NCBI RefSeq assembly: GCF_000518785.1
Contig: NZ_JAEG01000010.1
Coordinates: 124,001-188,000, forward strand
Reading direction: 5' to 3'
Length of the DNA stretch: 64,000 bases
Origin: Paenirhizobium selenitireducens ATCC BAA-1503
GTDB taxonomy: Bacteria > Pseudomonadota > Alphaproteobacteria > Rhizobiales > Rhizobiaceae
The notes beneath the pieces are model-generated. The model worked only from the letters and a program-made list of their open reading frames with translations. It ran no database searches and was not told the origin of the DNA. The position numbers were made by a program, and so were the translations under genes. This document shows positions 61,615 to 64,000 of the stretch, piece by piece; position 1 is the first letter of the stretch, and each line of letters begins with the position of its first letter.

Positions 61615-61873
61615 GCATGTGACGGACGCGATTGGTCGGCGCAATTCGACGGATCAACAAGACGCGCAGGCTCGTTCGTCGTTATCCGGTCGCCGTCGTT
61701 ACTGGTTTGGGATGCTTCTCCGGTCGCCTTCCCTTCTCGCGGCCGGATGCCGCTCTGGCACTTCGGGAGGCATTTGCCAACCTGCTCCATTTCCGGGGAG
61801 CGTAGTAGCGCCGCTTTGGGTCTGCTGGTGCACTTTCTCTTCGGCATGGGCGCAAGCCTCAATCGGCTCGACC
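61615..61873. other. Region without a confident gene
   Basis: 260 bp between the regulator relic and the small cysteine-rich gene. A plus-strand frame ending about 61805 (GRLPFSRPDAALALREAFAN, LLHFRGA) looks protein-like but begins right after a stop with no ribosome site, so it may be the end of another broken gene. Its family is not recognised. Confidence 0.3.
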
Positions 61874-62113
61874 TCACACTTGGCGCAAACCTTCGTGTCG
61901 CGCGTCGCTCAAGGTCGAAAAGCGGTCCATTACATGGCCGACCATGTCATTGCCGCAGCACACTGCCATGCATTCGAAGGCGTCGCACATCCAGTTACAG
62001 TCCGCGTCGTGCGGTCGGCATTCGGAGATATGTCCGGCACAGGGACGCGCACTATCCATCCAGGTTCGGAACAGGCCCTCGGCGGAGGCCCTGTATTCGC
62101 TGTTGCTCGTCAT
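61874..62113 (-). CDS. Small cysteine-rich hypothetical protein
   Basis: 79 aa from ATG 62113, 32 bp after the RIC gene stop with GAGAAAAACC in front. Seven cysteines, several in RPCAGHISECRPHDADCNWM and CDAFECMAVCC, suggest metal or Fe-S binding. I do not recognise a family. Its place right behind an iron-sulfur repair gene on the same strand suggests the two are co-expressed. It could be spurious, but the cysteine pattern argues against that. Confidence 0.5.
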   Translation of the reverse strand: MTSNSEYRASAEGLFRTWMDSARPCAGHISECRPHDADCNWMCDAFECMAVCCGNDMVGHVMDRFSTLSDARHEGLRQV

Positions 62114-62145
62114 GGTTTTTCTCGAGTTGAACGGCATCGTCGGCG

Positions 62146-62802
62146 TCAGCCGGCGAAGCGAGGAAAAAGCACGTTGTTCTCCAGATGCATATGCTCCACG
62201 AGATCTTCCGAGAACTTCTTCGCGCTGGTGTAAAGAGCACGCCACGAATTGCAGGCGCCAACCGGCAAAGTAAAGCCGCCCGTGACATGTTCGAGTGCGG
62301 CCACATGCCGTGCCTCCACGTCATGCTCATGGCGCATCTGCGCGATCGGTTGTGTCAGCACCGCCTTGTCGTTCCGCTCCATCAATGGGAATAGAAGAGC
62401 CTCTTCGCGGCTCATATGGCCCTCGAGATCGGCGTGGATGCGCTCCAGAAGATCGGCGAGGCCTACAGGGGCTTGAGGATGGGCGCCATGAACACGCTCG
62501 ACTTTCTGTGCAAGCGGGATCAGCCATACCAGTTCACTGCGGTGTGTTTCGTGGTAGCGGCTGCGCAGGTGGTTGATCAGTTCCACCGTTCCCTCCGGAG
62601 CCTCCCGATGACTGGCAAGCATCAGCGTCTTCAACTCCGTCAGCAACGCGTCGGGCGAGAGGCCGGCTTTTTCTGCGGCTGTGTCGATCCGTTCAGCGCC
62701 ACCGCAGCAGAAGCTTATCCCGTGGCGACGGAACAGGTCGGCTGCTCCTGGCACTGTCGTTGCGACCTTTCCGACTGTCTGGCTGAAATCGATATCCGTC
62801 AT
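62146..62802 (-). CDS. scdA: Iron-sulfur cluster repair di-iron protein (RIC/ScdA/YtfE family)
   Basis: 218 aa from ATG 62802 (GTAGGAAC upstream); ATG 62820 is an alternative. The N-terminal ScdA domain VATTVPGAADLFRRHGISFC, CGGAERIDTAA carries the CC pair, followed by a hemerythrin-like four-helix bundle with iron ligands in LINHLRSRYHETHRSEL, HMSREEALLFPLM, MRHEHDVEARHV and HMHLENNVLFPRF. It repairs Fe-S centres after nitric-oxide or oxidative damage in the cytosol. NsrR commonly controls this gene in bacteria, and an NsrR-like gene lies about 6 kb away. Confidence 0.93.
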   Translation of the reverse strand: MTDIDFSQTVGKVATTVPGAADLFRRHGISFCCGGAERIDTAAEKAGLSPDALLTELKTLMLASHREAPEGTVELINHLRSRYHETHRSELVWLIPLAQKVERVHGAHPQAPVGLADLLERIHADLEGHMSREEALLFPLMERNDKAVLTQPIAQMRHEHDVEARHVAALEHVTGGFTLPVGACNSWRALYTSAKKFSEDLVEHMHLENNVLFPRFAG

Positions 62803-62826
62803 GGCCGTTCCTACGTTCATGGACTT

Positions 62827-62846
62827 ATCGAGCCTTCAGGCTCGAT
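62827..62846. promoter_or_regulatory. Inverted repeat in the RIC gene leader
   Basis: ATCGAGCC-TTCA-GGCTCGAT is a perfect 8-bp inverted repeat 25 bp upstream of the RIC start. It could be an operator or a 5' hairpin of the mRNA. Confidence 0.4.
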
Positions 62847-62883
62847 CATGTCGGTGAACTTGCGGGCGTTTTCTCGTCTGGTC

Positions 62884-62910
62884 GTTGCGCCGTCGCAAAC
62901 ACGGCGCAAC
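62884..62910. repeat. Strong hairpin GTTGCGCCGT/ACGGCGCAAC
   Basis: A perfect 10-bp stem with a 7-nt loop (CGCAAAC) in the non-coding region between divergent genes. No T-run on either side. The rest of 62803-63292 shows no supported gene; a second hairpin, CCAGAT-TTGCG/CGCAA-(AG)-ATCTGG, lies at 63166-63193, and the word TCGCAACTGA occurs twice near 63198 and 63213, just upstream of the imelysin gene. Confidence 0.4.
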
Positions 62911-63292
62911 GGCCAGACGCCCGCTTCAACAACATCCTCAACGAGGAGTATCGCCCTTCGTTCGGTGAGTTGCCCGGCTATGGTCGGAGCATCGAGGTGT
63001 CGGCGCGCGTGGCCTTCTGACACACGTACCAAACTGCGGCATCCCGAGTATTAGGGGGCTCGGGATGATCTTGCCGCGCGCCACGGAGCCCGGTGCTGCG
63101 CGGCATGTTTGATTGCTCGCAGGGGCACTGGCGGGGTGCCTTCAGGTATACCTTCAAATAATTGTCCAGATTTGCGCTGACGCAAAGATCTGGAGTGTCG
63201 CAACTGATAGGCATTCGCAACTGACGTTTCGCGCCTGACGCGTCACTGCTACTCCATTCAACGCAAGAGAACTTTCACAAAAGGATTCCGCC

Positions 63293-64000
63293 ATGAACAT
63301 GCGCAAGCCGGTCCTCATCCTTCTGCTTTCCTCGACCCTTCTGGCGCCGTGCGCGGCCAGTGCCGCGGGCGATGCGGAAAGCCGGGGGCTTGCGAATGTC
63401 AAACAGTTCACGCTGGATCACAATCGCCGGCTGGTGGCCCAGGCCGAACTGCTGGAGGTGGCCGTCGCAGACTATGCCGGCGTTATCGCCGGTCACGGCG
63501 GTGACTACACGAAAGCCTGGGAGGCCGATGGCGCGCGACTCTCCCGTCAGATCGCTGCCATTCGCACTCTTTGGCTGGAGACCTCGAACCAGTACGAGAC
63601 GATCGAGGGCATCGTCGCCGGCATTCCTTCGACGGCAAAATACGATCTGATCCTCGATGCCGGCAATCCGGGTTCGGAAGCCGAGGATGTTGCGGAATAC
63701 GACCTGAAGCTGCCCGACGGAACCGTACTTCAGCGCCCGGGCAATCTGTTCCACGGCATCACCGAACCGCTGTTCTGGGGGATGGACGAGAAGGGTGTGA
63801 AGCTGCCGGCGGATCTCGACGCGGACGGCAAGATCATTCGTGGCGAAATGCTGTTCGACGCCAATCTCGGCCAGGGCGCGGCCCAGGCGCTCGTCCATTG
63901 GGCAAAGACGCTCGAGACCGACATGTCGGCCTGGGCCCCCAATCGCCAGGATGCCTTCACCTCGGTCGTCGTCATGACTCCGACGGTCGGCGACTATTTC
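63293..64000 (+). CDS. Imelysin family protein (M75), cut by right edge
   Basis: At least 236 codons from ATG 63293, with AAAGGA upstream, open to the window end. A signal peptide (PVLILLLSSTLLAPCAASAA, with Cys near the cleavage site that might be a lipobox) leads into VKQFTLDHNRRLVAQAELLE, YTKAWEADGARLSRQIAAIR and YDLILDAGNPGSEAEDVAEY. Imelysin proteins are periplasmic or lipid-anchored parts of iron uptake systems (EfeO/IrpA-like). The direct repeats ahead of it could be an iron-responsive operator (inference). Confidence 0.75.
   Translation, partial: MNMRKPVLILLLSSTLLAPCAASAAGDAESRGLANVKQFTLDHNRRLVAQAELLEVAVADYAGVIAGHGGDYTKAWEADGARLSRQIAAIRTLWLETSNQYETIEGIVAGIPSTAKYDLILDAGNPGSEAEDVAEYDLKLPDGTVLQRPGNLFHGITEPLFWGMDEKGVKLPADLDADGKIIRGEMLFDANLGQGAAQALVHWAKTLETDMSAWAPNRQDAFTSVVVMTPTVGDYF

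Noticed and set aside
62817..63032. 71-aa minus-strand frame upstream of the RIC gene (and an overlapping plus-strand frame)
   Set aside because: Overlaps the RIC leader and the strong hairpin at 62884; no family pattern in either frame.
1..64000. CRISPR arrays, rRNA genes, complete tRNAs, replication origin or plasmid partition genes
   Set aside because: No regularly spaced repeats, no rRNA or full tRNA sequence, and no repABC, parAB or conjugation genes were seen on either strand.

Overview
This window reads as an accessory replicon (megaplasmid or chromid) or a mosaic accessory region of an alphaproteobacterium of the Rhizobiaceae type (Rhizobium, Sinorhizobium/Ensifer or Shinella-like). 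That is inferred from high-GC codon use, many ABC solute-uptake operons, a Brucellaceae/Rhizobiaceae-type D-aminopeptidase, and remnants of IS66, IS6 and IS5 elements. No ribosomal, replication or conjugation genes are seen.

Layout. (1) 1-5.1 kb: a Tn3-family end (tnpA running off the left edge, res region, tnpR, a MepB-like cargo gene) abuts a two-gene module on the opposite strand: a phosphoribosyltransferase-like protein plus an ORC/CDC6-like ATPase cut off after its Walker A. (2) 5.1-6.4 kb: gene debris. (3) 6.4-16.7 kb: lysR and lysA divergent, then a complete peptide ABC transporter, a cytosolic YkuD-fold protein and a D-aminopeptidase, which look like uptake and use of diaminopimelate/D-amino-acid (murein-type) peptides. 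(4) 16.8-19.9 kb: relics around an intact archaeal-type IMP cyclohydrolase-like gene (PurO family), an HNH nuclease and an unknown protein. (5) 19.9-24.0 kb: a type I secretion ABC/MFP pair with an RTX substrate. (6) 24.4-36.1 kb: a nine-gene operon (peptide ABC transporter, FAD amine/amino-acid oxidase, ATC-hydrolase-like protein, M20 amidohydrolase, cysteine synthase/desulfhydrase-like PLP enzyme, RidA) with divergent VOC and Lrp/AsnC genes. It is best read as import and breakdown of a cysteine-derived or N-acylated compound. (7) 36.1-43.3 kb: a DevBCA-like efflux operon, cytochrome b561 and EF-hand genes and a two-component system. The block is preceded by a broken copy of part of its own histidine kinase and an IS5 fragment.

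(8) 43.4-55.9 kb is the most interesting part: a RuBisCO-like protein (type IV), a split transketolase, MtnA- and MtnK-type enzymes, a ribose-type ABC importer, an aldolase-dehydrogenase fusion and a SorC regulator. A perfect 11-bp inverted repeat lies in the divergent promoter. It looks like a self-contained pathway for an imported 5-modified ribose (5-methylthioribose or 5-deoxyribose type) whose later steps do not match a pathway I know. (9) 56-64 kb: nitric-oxide/iron flavoured genes (NsrR-like, MOSC, a P450 with an altered I-helix, a DUF6455-like protein, cobT behind a cobalamin riboswitch, a broken FNR-type regulator, a RIC/ScdA di-iron repair protein and an imelysin cut by the right edge), possibly the edge of a denitrification cluster.

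All family calls come from reading protein motifs; no database search was run.
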